Assembly (NCBI RefSeq): GCF_034932365.1
Contig: NZ_JAYGHR010000015.1
Coordinates: forward strand, 1-64,000
Direction: 5' to 3'
Length of the DNA: 64,000 nucleotides
From: Capilliphycus robustus
GTDB taxonomy: Bacteria; Cyanobacteriota; Cyanobacteriia; Cyanobacteriales; Microcoleaceae
Shown here: positions 9,601 to 17,967 of the stretch, in pieces
How positions within the stretch are numbered: the stretch's first letter is position 1
How the letters are laid out: every line of letters starts with the position of its first letter
Position numbers and translations under genes: made by a program
The notes under the pieces: model-generated
Told to the model about the DNA's origin: nothing
Seen by the model: the letters and a program-made list of their open reading frames with translations, nothing else
The model's database searches: none

Positions 9601-12600
9601 AACGGCCCCAGCACTATCTTTAACGGTATAGGTAAAACTGTCTGAACCTAGATAATTGGTATTAGGAGTATAGGTGACAATTCCTGTCGTGGAATTAACA
9701 CTGACACTACCATTACTGGGATTGCTGGTAATTGTCACAGTCGCGGGGTCAATACTGTTATCAATATCGGTGTCGTTGCTGGTTACATTAACGTTGACGG
9801 CTGTATTCTTGTTGGTACTCGCACTATCATTAACCGCAACGGGAGGGTCATTAACGGGGTTAATCGTCAAGCTTACAGTCGCGGGATTAGAAACTGATCC
9901 CTGATCATCGGCAACTGTATAACTGAAACTGTCAGAACCATTGAAATTGGAGTTCGGAGTATAAGTGACAACTCCCGTTACTGGATTAACCGAAACGCTG
10001 CCGTTGGTCGGATTGCTACTAATATTGACACTACTGGCATCTAGCGTACCATCAGGATCACTGTCATTGTTTAAAACGGCGATCGCAACAGCAGTATCTT
10101 CGTTCGTTGTCGCAGTATCATTGACAGCATTAGGTGCGTTGGGATTGGTAACGCTCACATTCACCGTTGCTGCATTAGAAATTGCTCCTTCATTGTCTTT
10201 AACGGTATAAGTAAAACTATCAGAGCCACTAAAGTTAAGGTTCGGTGTGTAGGTGACTTCTCCGGTTGTTGAGTTAAGCGCTACACTGCCATTACTGGGG
10301 TTATTGCCAATTGTTAGACTACTCGGGTCTAGAGTTCCATCAGAATCGCTATCATTATCTAAAACATCGATAACTGCTACACCGTTTTGTTCAACCCCAA
10401 CAACATCATTATTGGCGACTGGGATTTGATTGGCAGTTGCTCCATCCTCGGGGATAATGGGATCTGCGGTATTAAAAAAGTAATCCACACCTGTACTAAA
10501 CGCAGGCCCGGAATTCCCTGCATAGGGGCCGATTTGCGTCACCGCTAAGGATCGATTAATATTACCTGCGGTTGTCCAGTTCTCACCATCCCCCGAATAG
10601 TCTAGCTTCCAGTTATTTCCTGTGCGTGTTAGTCTCAAATAAGACGCTGAACCCGCAGTTAACCCACTGACATTAAAACTAGCACTGGTGTTGCCATTGT
10701 TGGTATTGGCTGCAAAAATCGTTAAGCCGTTATTGCCATATTGAATCTCAAAGCGTAACCAGTTATTGGCATCTTGCTGAACCAAAATACCTTGCGTTTG
10801 GAATCTTTTCGTTGGTTCGGTTGTGTATTTCACCTCGGCTTGAAAGTCGGTATTGGCAGCAGGCTGCATCACCCGCACTGCATTGGTGTTTGAACTCCAC
10901 AAGTCATATTCACCACTGGGAACCGCCAAGTTGAGAATAGCATTTCCTGTACCAGCACCTGTGAGAGAATAGGAGCCATTCCCCGTCGGATTGACAAATG
11001 TCCACTGGGGATCTAGGGTAAAGTTATTGAAGTCGTCTGAGTTAAATGTAGTCATGTTCGTGGGTGAGTTTTCAATTGCTCGGTTTACAGTTGCAACATT
11101 AGACACAGCAGCATCATTGTCTCGAACCGTGTAAGTGAAGGTATCACTACTCGTATTCGAGCCATCGTGAGTATAAGTGAGAGTACCGTTGCTATTCGGC
11201 AACACTTCGCCACTGGCGGGCGGATCGACAATCGTGACAGTTGCCGGCTCGAGGCTACCATCACTATCACTGTCATTGGCCAGTACCTCAATTGCTACTG
11301 ATTGCCCCCGCTCAATAGAAGCTGTATCGTTATTAGCAATGGGAGCTTGATTAGTAGCCAACGAAACGCTCACTGTAGCTGAATTTGAGGTTTCGCCCTT
11401 ATTATCCTGCACTGAATAAGTAAAACTATCATTATCAATAAAGTTTGTATTCGGAGTGTAGGTTATTGCTCCTGTTGTGGGATTAACACTGACGTTACCG
11501 TTATTGGGTTGATTATTAATCGTGACGCTTGTCGGATCGAGACTGCCATCAGGATCGCTATCATTACTGACGACATCAATCACAACGGCTTCGACTGCAT
11601 CCAGGGAAACCTGATCGTCGAAGGCAACGGGGGCTTGATTAAAATTTCCACTTCCATCATCAAAGCCTGAATATAAAGGAATCTGAAACCCTTGATTCCG
11701 TTTGAGAATATTGCTGTCATTCAGCAAAGTTTGAGTTACACCATTGCGAGTCTCCTCCACTAAAACATTGTAGCTACCGACGTTGTAACGGGATTCGCCA
11801 ATACCTGCAATCGTCAGTTGGGACTCGTTATTAATGAAAGCAGGTTGTCCGTCGGGGATGGAGTTTCCTCCACTGGCTGGATAAATCAGTCCACCGAGAA
11901 CTTCGGTCTTACCGCCCCCAGTGGTTTCAATAACCGTTCCTTGTCGTTCTGTTTTCAGACCCAAAATCCACAGTTTTCCACGATTATTGGTAATTTTGGT
12001 AGTTGAACCTTCGGGATTGAGTTGCCAAGCCCAAACTTCTTGTTGATCAAACACCCAATCACTGGCTGCGACATCTTCAATCACTAATTGACCGGGAACG
12101 CTGTTGCGGTAAGCTGATCCTGATCCAATCGCAAAGTTTCTCAGAATTAAGGGTGTTGAGGACGCTTGTTCAACCCAATGAAATGATCCTCCTCCATAGT
12201 CCCCAAAGAAGCGTTCAAGTGTGACCGTGGGTTGACTTCCCGGTTCAAAGCGAAAAACCGGTTCAGTTTTATTTTTTAACGGAGCATTAATGGTCAGAAT
12301 GGTTTGATAGGATGACCCCGTAATTAAGCCCACATTACCCCCAACTTCGAGGGTATCGCTAATGATGTATCGGCCGCCGGGAAAGTAAACGGTTGATTTT
12401 CCTGAATTCAGTGCAGCTTGAATGGCTGCGGTATCATCTCCGCTATCATTGGCAATTGCCCCAAAGTCAGTAACATTCGCCCAATTACTCAGGTTGTCGT
12501 AGCGAATTTCAGGGAGTTCTGGAACAGAAAGTTGTAATGAGGTTTCTGGAGAGGGGAATAAGGTATAAGCGGGACTAGAAACATATTCAGAAATCGAACT

Positions 12601-15039
12601 TCCAGCAATAACGGTACTTCCCTTTTTCAGAGCAGATTGATAGCCAGAGGTATTGATATTACGAGCGTAAAGGGTTCCGGTAGTTAATTCAATGGCTGAG
12701 TTTTGGGACGAACCGCCTGTAAAGTTACCATCGATAACGGTAAGAATCCCTCTATAATCGTTATTTTTAATAACTGGAACAGAGTTGTTACTGCTTAATC
12801 CCCGAATATTGAGGATATTTCCGTTATTGTTGATTCCGACAATCTTCTGATTATTGAGGGTTAAATTCTCAAAAACGTTACTATACTCGGGATGGTTAAC
12901 TTCAATCCCATAATCAAAACCATCAACAGTTACATTTTTAATTAAAGCAGGACCCGGCCAAGCTTTAGTCAGGGCTAATCCCGTTTGACCCTGGTTATTC
13001 GGGTCACTTGATTGAATGGTGACATCGCGAATCCCACCTTGATTATTATTGAGAAACCGGATACCAATGGCTTCTGAATTTCCCGTCCCAATATCAACGG
13101 TGAGGTTGTAAATTGAATTTTGAAACGCTTGTCCGGTGCTACTTCCTTCAAAAGTTGTGATTACAGGTTTAGGGTTAGCAGCATTATTAAAGCTGGGAAG
13201 ATTATCTTTAAGTTTAATAATGGTTTTTTCTTCGCTTTCCCCCTGCAATAACAGTCGCTTTGTATCTCCCCATTGCAGGGTATCGCTAACTAAATAGGTA
13301 CCATTCGGAAAATAAACAGTCCGATTTTCTGCCAGGGCTTTCTGAATTGCCTCGGTATCATCTGTAACGCCATCGCCCCTTGCTCCATAATCTTTAACAT
13401 TGACTAATCCTGCATCATCGGGAAATCTAACTTGTAGAGGTGAGGTTGCCGTAAAATCATCATCCTCAATAGTTCCGACTCCCCAGTTGTCTGCAATGGA
13501 AGCGTTGGTTGCATTGGCAAGATTAACGATGAAACTCTCGTAAGCTTCAACCGTGTTATCGGCTTGCACCTCAACGGTTAGGGTTTGTTCGGTGACTCCC
13601 GGTGCAAAGCTGAGTGTACCACTCTTGCCTGTGTAGTCTATTCCCTCAAGCGCTGTTCCAGATTCTGTAGAAAAGTCTACCGTGACCACTTCACTGCTGG
13701 GTTCTGATAAACTGACATTGAACGTGAGGTTTTTTGTCCCGCTATCACCCTCTGCAATACTGACATCGTTGATCGATAGTTTAGTGCTGGCATCTTCCGG
13801 TAAGATGGGTGTGGCAGTATTAAAAAAGTAATCGACTTTAGCGGTAAATGCAGGAGCGGGATCGGCATTTCCCCCAAATGTTCCAATAGAATTAACGGTG
13901 AGGTCGTGAGTGAAACTACCCGCTTTCTTCCATGTATTACCATCTGCCGAATATTCTAATGTCCAGGTGTCTCCACTGCGGTTCACTCGCAAGTAAGACG
14001 CTGAACCTGGGGCAACATCAACCCCGATTTCTGCTTTAGAACTCCCATTAATTGTACGAGCAGCATAAACGCGCAATGTACTGCCTGTATGGTAAGTATC
14101 AAAGATTAACCAGTTGTGATCATCCTGTTCAACAATTAGACCTTGAATTTGGAACTTCTGGGAGGGTTCTGAGGCAAATTTGACTTCGGCTTCAAAATCC
14201 TCATCTTGAGCAGGCTGCATTACCCGCACGGCGTTATTACTTTCCCAGGCGTTATGATCTGTTCCTCCTGGAACGAATAGTTCTAGATAGGCATCTGAGG
14301 TTCCCTCTGCCGTTACATTGTAAGAGGCATCATTCAACGGGTTTACAAACGTCCATTGGGAGTCTAAAGTGTTATCGGTATTGAAGTCATCGGAGTTGAA
14401 AGGTTGAGCAAAAATGAAGCTGTAAGTTTGTTTGAGGGTTTCTGTAAACGCTAATGTAGAGCGAACTTGACCAATGGTCACCTCAAGATTCCAATCTCCT
14501 CCCAAAGTTGAGCTACCCGTTGGCTTGGTAGAAGCCGCAATATTAACACCCGTAAGCTGATGAAGTTGTTTTAAAAAAGCTTGACCAACTTTTGTCGCAG
14601 CAACCTGACAACCATAAAGCAGTATAGATGCTTCCCCCAGAAGACCTGACCACAGTTTGAGGTGATCCGTATACTGATTTAAAGTCTCTAAACTAAGTTG
14701 ACTATTTCCTAAGTTTAAACAACCTGGTGAACCATGAGAAACAATATGAACAGCTTCAATATCGCTATGTTGTTGTAGTGTTTGAGTAATTTGGGCTACG
14801 CCATCCTGCTGAGATTGCAGAATAAACACCTTGTAACCGGGTTGGACTGCCTTGATCAAGCTTTGATAATCGTCAACCTCCGAGTCAATAAAAACTAATG
14901 AACTCGGTGTTAAAGATAAACAAGAATTTTCACAGCTTGATAACAAATCTCGCTGACACTGCTCTAGGTGACAATCAGTAGCACTCAGGCTCGTCATTTG
15001 AACTTCCAGGTTAGTCATTTCAATTTCAAATACCCACAA
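6700..15039 (-). CDS. Giant multidomain surface/secreted protein with beta-helix (pectate-lyase-3) core
   Basis: 2779 residues, no cleavable signal peptide seen. Approximate order: DUF4347 domain 45-210 (SLVFIDSEVDDYQ, HIVSHGSPG, LLYGCQVA); concanavalin-like domain 213-408; Calx-beta 420-525; double pectate_lyase_3/GH55-type beta-helix 536-1123 (NVKDYGARGDGVTDDTEAI at its start, second half at about 854); two cadherin-like repeats 1134-1320; second concanavalin-like domain 1329-1525; three repeats 1537-1827; an Ig-like plus LamG-like segment 1832-2133; three more repeats 2150-2433; third concanavalin-like domain 2438-2638. The C-terminal RTX-like end (GTSGDDIMVG, LTGGTGADIFVLGD, ALITDFD) is typical of type I secretion substrates. 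Likely an extracellular sheath-associated enzyme or adhesin. The beta-helix is paralogous to the proteins at 42815 and 47491. Catalytic activity is not proven. Confidence 0.85.
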   Translation of the reverse strand: MWVFEIEMTNLEVQMTSLSATDCHLEQCQRDLLSSCENSCLSLTPSSLVFIDSEVDDYQSLIKAVQPGYKVFILQSQQDGVAQITQTLQQHSDIEAVHIVSHGSPGCLNLGNSQLSLETLNQYTDHLKLWSGLLGEASILLYGCQVAATKVGQAFLKQLHQLTGVNIAASTKPTGSSTLGGDWNLEVTIGQVRSTLAFTETLKQTYSFIFAQPFNSDDFNTDNTLDSQWTFVNPLNDASYNVTAEGTSDAYLELFVPGGTDHNAWESNNAVRVMQPAQDEDFEAEVKFASEPSQKFQIQGLIVEQDDHNWLIFDTYHTGSTLRVYAARTINGSSKAEIGVDVAPGSASYLRVNRSGDTWTLEYSADGNTWKKAGSFTHDLTVNSIGTFGGNADPAPAFTAKVDYFFNTATPILPEDASTKLSINDVSIAEGDSGTKNLTFNVSLSEPSSEVVTVDFSTESGTALEGIDYTGKSGTLSFAPGVTEQTLTVEVQADNTVEAYESFIVNLANATNASIADNWGVGTIEDDDFTATSPLQVRFPDDAGLVNVKDYGARGDGVTDDTEAIQKALAENRTVYFPNGTYLVSDTLQWGDTKRLLLQGESEEKTIIKLKDNLPSFNNAANPKPVITTFEGSSTGQAFQNSIYNLTVDIGTGNSEAIGIRFLNNNQGGIRDVTIQSSDPNNQGQTGLALTKAWPGPALIKNVTVDGFDYGIEVNHPEYSNVFENLTLNNQKIVGINNNGNILNIRGLSSNNSVPVIKNNDYRGILTVIDGNFTGGSSQNSAIELTTGTLYARNINTSGYQSALKKGSTVIAGSSISEYVSSPAYTLFPSPETSLQLSVPELPEIRYDNLSNWANVTDFGAIANDSGDDTAAIQAALNSGKSTVYFPGGRYIISDTLEVGGNVGLITGSSYQTILTINAPLKNKTEPVFRFEPGSQPTVTLERFFGDYGGGSFHWVEQASSTPLILRNFAIGSGSAYRNSVPGQLVIEDVAASDWVFDQQEVWAWQLNPEGSTTKITNNRGKLWILGLKTERQGTVIETTGGGKTEVLGGLIYPASGGNSIPDGQPAFINNESQLTIAGIGESRYNVGSYNVLVEETRNGVTQTLLNDSNILKRNQGFQIPLYSGFDDGSGNFNQAPVAFDDQVSLDAVEAVVIDVVSNDSDPDGSLDPTSVTINNQPNNGNVSVNPTTGAITYTPNTNFIDNDSFTYSVQDNKGETSNSATVSVSLATNQAPIANNDTASIERGQSVAIEVLANDSDSDGSLEPATVTIVDPPASGEVLPNSNGTLTYTHDGSNTSSDTFTYTVRDNDAAVSNVATVNRAIENSPTNMTTFNSDDFNNFTLDPQWTFVNPTGNGSYSLTGAGTGNAILNLAVPSGEYDLWSSNTNAVRVMQPAANTDFQAEVKYTTEPTKRFQTQGILVQQDANNWLRFEIQYGNNGLTIFAANTNNGNTSASFNVSGLTAGSASYLRLTRTGNNWKLDYSGDGENWTTAGNINRSLAVTQIGPYAGNSGPAFSTGVDYFFNTADPIIPEDGATANQIPVANNDVVGVEQNGVAVIDVLDNDSDSDGTLDPSSLTIGNNPSNGSVALNSTTGEVTYTPNLNFSGSDSFTYTVKDNEGAISNAATVNVSVTNPNAPNAVNDTATTNEDTAVAIAVLNNDSDPDGTLDASSVNISSNPTNGSVSVNPVTGVVTYTPNSNFNGSDSFSYTVADDQGSVSNPATVSLTINPVNDPPVAVNDSASTNKNTAVNVNVTSNDTDIDNSIDPATVTITSNPSNGSVSVNSTTGIVTYTPNTNYLGSDSFTYTVKDSAGAVSNSANVNLSVNEPPPMTGGPNIDFWYGNNQTFGHIGQPQEWINIVGKVSDTDGVASLTYSLNGGLEVPLNLNQGFRIAKQNDFNADIAYSTLNPTAVDDVVVFKATDNLGNISTKAVTVDYESGNTWPQPYSIDWSSVSQINDVAQIVDGKWAIQGSNVRTLETGYDRLISVGDISWTNYEVSVPVTLNFAANVGAVGLMLGWQGHNDNHLSGRQPFAGFEPFGEIGWWDGGEIRLFDLGKSQKMSLDIGKTHIFKMRSELLSNGTQYSLKVWEEGQPEPSTWNLQGLDGQDRPGGSGLASGSMLLVAHYHDVSFGNVTVTPIGGSTIPNPPPTNQAPVANNDSALVALGQSALINVLSNDTDSDGTLAPTTLAIKTQPTNGTVSIDSNGQVTYTHNGSGTTSDSFTYTVQDNQSATSNVATVNISINNPNSPSATNDSKITDEDTPVTINILANDTTPSGVLDASTVNIQSQPNQGNVSVNTTTGVVTYTPKLNFNGSDSFSYTVANSEGFASSPATVNLTVNPVNDPPIAVDDSATTIKNTPVTFNPTSNDTDVDGTIDLSSLAIVSNPTQGILSVNSTTGAVTYTPNNGFLGSDSFTYTVADNNGAASNVATVNLSVNQAPDLFESDDFNSSTLNPQWTFVNPTGNGSYSLTGAGTGNAILNLAVPSGEYDLWSSNTNAVRVMQPAANTDFQAEVKYTTEPTKRFQMQGILVQQDANNWLRFEIQYGNNGLTIFAANTNNGNTSASFNVSGLTPGSASYLRLTRTGNNWKLDYSGNGENWTTAGNINRALAVTQIGPYAGNSGPAFSTGVDYFFNTAALIFPEDALIAGTSGSDSLQGTSGDDIMVGVDTSDATPGQGELDSLTGGTGADIFVLGDTVKVYYNDAVESNAGLGDYALITDFDSNAQDFIQLHGSSTNYSTGTSPQGLQSGVAIYLNSPQQNELIAIVQGVTSLNLNSSSFSFV
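7145..7683 (-). repeat. Internal 539-bp direct repeat, C-terminal copy
   Basis: This segment encodes the third concanavalin-like domain of the giant protein. It aligns without gaps to 10469-11007 (constant offset of 3324 nt). I count about 14 mismatches in 539 nt; the last 180 or so bases are identical, which suggests recent duplication or gene conversion. Confidence 0.85.
10469..11007 (-). repeat. Internal 539-bp direct repeat, middle copy
   Basis: Partner of 7145-7683, encoding the second concanavalin-like domain. The first such domain, near 13810-14400, shares the protein fold and motifs (QWTFVNP, NAVRVMQPA, VDYFFNTA) but has diverged at the DNA level, so the copies differ in age. Confidence 0.85.
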
Positions 15040-15664
15040 AACTCACATAGAACCACGCTTCCACTTCTTAAAAGTAGCAATCAAGTCCTATTCTGTCTGT
15101 ATTCTCTCTGTAAAATTAGTTCAATACTGACATATTTTTTTGCTCTCTATCAGTAGATTTACAGAAGTTTTACAATCGCTTTAAAAAACGGGTTCTAGTT
15201 TAAAAGCAAAGTTAATTTTTTGAAGACTCTCTCTCTTCATCAAAATTTAAACCTCTTTTAATGAGAGGATGTCCCCCACTATCGAAAGCTTAATTTTTTT
15301 TAATAAAGTTATGTTTTCTTAACCTCTCCTTTGAAGGGACTAATGAAAAGAGGTTAAAAAGGTTTTTATAGATAACGGCACAAAATCATCATTGAAGAGG
15401 CTTGAGGTTAAGATTTCCCGTTATTAGCAGTCATAGTTTTAGAGCTGCAACACCAGTAAAAATCATTAAGAGAAGCGCTTGCTAGTGCTTTGAAACTACC
15501 ATCAAACTCAGTTAATGGGTGGATTGGGAGTTGCTTTGACTCTCCACCTTACTTTTGTTGTTGCTCTCAATCACTCCCAGTCCTATTTTCAGAAACCCGA
15601 TTTCTTGTTCTCTAATGTTGAAGTTATCGGCAAGAAACCGGGTTATTGAGTTTTAGAATCAATC
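15040..15664. other. 625-bp intergenic region upstream of the giant gene
   Basis: No gene seen. It must carry the minus-strand promoter and leader of the giant gene. It is AT-rich with short direct and inverted runs. A hairpin-like stretch around 15515-15552 pairs GGTGGA with TCCACC, with an inner GAGT/ACTC pairing, and the aacccg/cgggtt repeat lies at its far end. No confident promoter can be named. Confidence 0.4.
15594..15644. repeat. AACCCGRTTTCT inverted repeat, copy 1
   Basis: The arms AACCCGATTTCTTG (15594-15607) and CAAGAAACCGGGTT (15631-15644) pair with one mismatch. They share their core with the perfect hairpin at 56597-56629, so this is a small dispersed palindromic repeat. It lies 20 nt past the stop of the C-methyltransferase on the minus strand and may stabilise that 3' end. 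Confidence 0.5.
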
Positions 15665-16894
15665 TTAGACAATATGCGGTTTGGGAATGGGAACAATAAA
15701 TTTCCCGCCTTGCTGTTGATAGGCTTCTTGCTGTTTCATAATTTCTTCCGCAAAGTTCCAAGCCAAAATTAACACATAATCTGGCTTGTCTTCTAACAGC
15801 TTAGTAGGGGGGAAAATCGGTAAATGATTCACGCCCATAAACCGACCTTGTTTGAACTTATTCAGGTCTACAATGTAGTCTAAATGAGTTTTGTTAATTC
15901 CCACATAACTCAACATTGTTGTTGCTTTAGCGGCCGCACCATAACCCACAACTCGTTTCCCTTGCTTTTTCAAATCCCACAAGATTTCAAGCAAACCATT
16001 CTTAACGGCTTCAACGTTATCGGCAAAGTCTTTGTAGTAGTCAATGCGATCAACGCCCTGTTCTTTTTCCGCTTCTAAAAGAGACTTCACCGAGTCTTTA
16101 ACGTCTTCTTTGGGTTCTACAAACAAACGTAAAGAACCGCCATGAATCGCTGTGCGTTGAATGTCGTTGAGATAGAGAGAATGTCTTCTAAACAGGTTGT
16201 CTAAAGCGGTAACAGAGAAGTAACACAAATGTTGATGATAGATCGTATCGAATTCACAATGTTCGACTAAATCAACCAAATAAGGAGCTTCAATGACTGC
16301 TACTCCTGTGTCTTTTAGTAGAATACTAATTCCTTCGACAAAACCGTTCAAGTCGGGAACATGAGCCAGTACATTATTCCCTAGAAAAACATCGGCTTGC
16401 TTTCCTTGCGATCGCAATTCTTTGGCTAAATCTTGGGTAAAAAAGGTACAAGTTGAAGGAATCCCTGCTTTTTGTGCCGCTTCAACTGGCCCTGAAGCCG
16501 GATCAATTCCTAATACTGGAATTCCGACTTCTACAAAGTTTTTCAGCATATAGCCATCGTTACTCGCGGCTTCGATCACAAAGCTGCTACCATCGAGTTT
16601 TCTAGACTCAATAATGGCTTTGGCGCTATCTCCAAAGTGTTTGAGTAAAGAGGGAGAAACTGAGGAGAAATAGGGATAATCCCGACAAAACAGAATCTCT
16701 GGGGGAACACTAACGGTAATTTGAACTAATCCACAGTCTGGACAAAAAGCCAGTTCTAAAGGAGCAGTATATTCAGGTTGATCGAGTTGATCTTTGGTTA
16801 ACAATCCATCTGCTAACGGAGTATATCCAAAGTCAATAATAGACTGTAAATTTTGGGAACCACAAGAAAGACAAGGGGGCATTGTATCGGGCAT
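15665..16894 (-). CDS. Sugar C-methyltransferase (TylC3/NovU/EvaC type)
   Basis: 409 residues. N-terminal zinc ribbon (PPCLSCGSQNL, then FCPDCGLVQ), a SAM-binding domain with the degenerate motif I of this family (VIEAASNDGYMLKNF), the conserved TIYHQHLCYFS segment around the active site, and a C-terminal domain (VVGYGAAAKATTML). The family methylates C-3 of NDP-4-keto-2,6-dideoxy or related hexoses to give branched sugars. It is the third gene of a tight minus-strand operon rfbF - SDR - methyltransferase (18 nt after the SDR stop). A CAGGAG box sits before ATG 16894; M5 is an alternative start. The context makes a branched deoxysugar the likely product, but the exact sugar is not determinable. 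Confidence 0.88.
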   Translation of the reverse strand: MPDTMPPCLSCGSQNLQSIIDFGYTPLADGLLTKDQLDQPEYTAPLELAFCPDCGLVQITVSVPPEILFCRDYPYFSSVSPSLLKHFGDSAKAIIESRKLDGSSFVIEAASNDGYMLKNFVEVGIPVLGIDPASGPVEAAQKAGIPSTCTFFTQDLAKELRSQGKQADVFLGNNVLAHVPDLNGFVEGISILLKDTGVAVIEAPYLVDLVEHCEFDTIYHQHLCYFSVTALDNLFRRHSLYLNDIQRTAIHGGSLRLFVEPKEDVKDSVKSLLEAEKEQGVDRIDYYKDFADNVEAVKNGLLEILWDLKKQGKRVVGYGAAAKATTMLSYVGINKTHLDYIVDLNKFKQGRFMGVNHLPIFPPTKLLEDKPDYVLILAWNFAEEIMKQQEAYQQQGGKFIVPIPKPHIV

Positions 16895-16912
16895 GGTTTC
16901 TACTCCTGTTCC

Positions 16913-17959
16913 TTATACGACAGATGCAGCGACATTCGTTTGCCAACGCAGAGCTTCATTTAAGCGTCCTTCACTCAGTAACTTCTGAATGTGAGCGATG
17001 CGTTTGTATTTGGGGCCTTCAAATTCTTCTAAAGTTAAACCGATTTTTTGATAGGCATCATAGAGTTCTTCTGCGCCTTTGCGGGTGTTCCATTGCGGCT
17101 GAAACTCGGGTAAGACTCGCAAGATTTTACTACAATCTACTCGATAACAACGGGTATCCGGGCCACCATCTGAAGCGTATTCAATTTCGCAGTTGGGAAC
17201 GACTTCTTTAACGATATTGGCAATGTCTCGAATTTGGTAGTTATCTTCGTTCCGTCCAACGTTAAAGGCTTCGTTATGAACTTTCTCACGAGGCGCTTCT
17301 AAAACGGCAATAAAGGCGCGAGAAATGTCTTCAATATGAACAATCGGGCGCCAAGGCGTGCCATCACTCTTGATATAAACTTTGCCCGTTGTCAAAGCCC
17401 AAGCGACTAAGTTATTCAGAACTAAATCAAATCGCAGACGAGGAGAAACCCCATAAGCGGTTGAGTTGCGGAGAAAAGTCGGGCTAAAATTGTCATCGGC
17501 AAGCTTGGCAACATCTTGCTCAACTAATACTTTAGAATGACCATAGGGCGTAACCGGATTAAAGGCTGATTCTTCAGTTAACCAGTCACTTCCACCTGCA
17601 CCATAATTACTACAAGAAGAGGAGAAAATATAGCGGGTAATTCCTGCTTCTTTGCTTAATTTTGCCAGATGAACGGAGGCTAAATGATTGATTTCATAGG
17701 TTAAATCGGGATTGAGATTTCCCAAAGGATCGTTAGACAGTCCGGCTAAATGCAGAACCGCATCAAATCCTTCTAAATCGGAAATTTCCACATCTCGTAC
17801 ATCTTTAACCATTTCAGGAACTTCTTGAATTCCTTCGCCAAAGGTACTCTGCTGATAGAGATCACTATCTAAGCCGACTACTTCATGTCCTTTATTCAGT
17901 AACATTGGCACTAAGACTGTGCCGATATACCCTTTATGACCTGTTACTAAAACTCTCAT
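16913..17959 (-). CDS. Extended SDR NAD-dependent sugar epimerase/dehydratase
   Basis: 348 residues from ATG 17959. This start is chosen because the Rossmann fold begins MRVLVTGHKGYIGTVL and because a GGGAGGA box overlapping the rfbF stop lies just upstream, suggesting translational coupling. The NAD motif GxxGxxG is TGHKGYIG. The catalytic Tyr and Lys are in TPYGHSK, with the Ser in SSSCSNYG. It acts in the cytosol on a nucleotide sugar. It is not a clear CDP-glucose 4,6-dehydratase, since it lacks that family's N-terminal pattern, so an epimerase or reductase for the sugar started by rfbF is possible. No other 4,6-dehydratase is seen in the window. Confidence 0.88.
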   Translation of the reverse strand: MRVLVTGHKGYIGTVLVPMLLNKGHEVVGLDSDLYQQSTFGEGIQEVPEMVKDVRDVEISDLEGFDAVLHLAGLSNDPLGNLNPDLTYEINHLASVHLAKLSKEAGITRYIFSSSCSNYGAGGSDWLTEESAFNPVTPYGHSKVLVEQDVAKLADDNFSPTFLRNSTAYGVSPRLRFDLVLNNLVAWALTTGKVYIKSDGTPWRPIVHIEDISRAFIAVLEAPREKVHNEAFNVGRNEDNYQIRDIANIVKEVVPNCEIEYASDGGPDTRCYRVDCSKILRVLPEFQPQWNTRKGAEELYDAYQKIGLTLEEFEGPKYKRIAHIQKLLSEGRLNEALRWQTNVAASVV

Positions 17960-17967
17960 TTTTTGAT

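Noticed and set aside
7882..10210. Several antisense frames of 60-110 codons (for example 7882-8214, 9674-9904, 9965-10210)
   Set aside because: All run opposite to the repeat-rich giant gene and arise from its biased codon composition.
7740..11640. Regular spacing of similar sequence that could be mistaken for a CRISPR array or minisatellite
   Set aside because: Period of roughly 270-300 bp and divergent copies; it is explained by cadherin-like protein repeats in the giant gene. No short identical repeats with unique spacers found.
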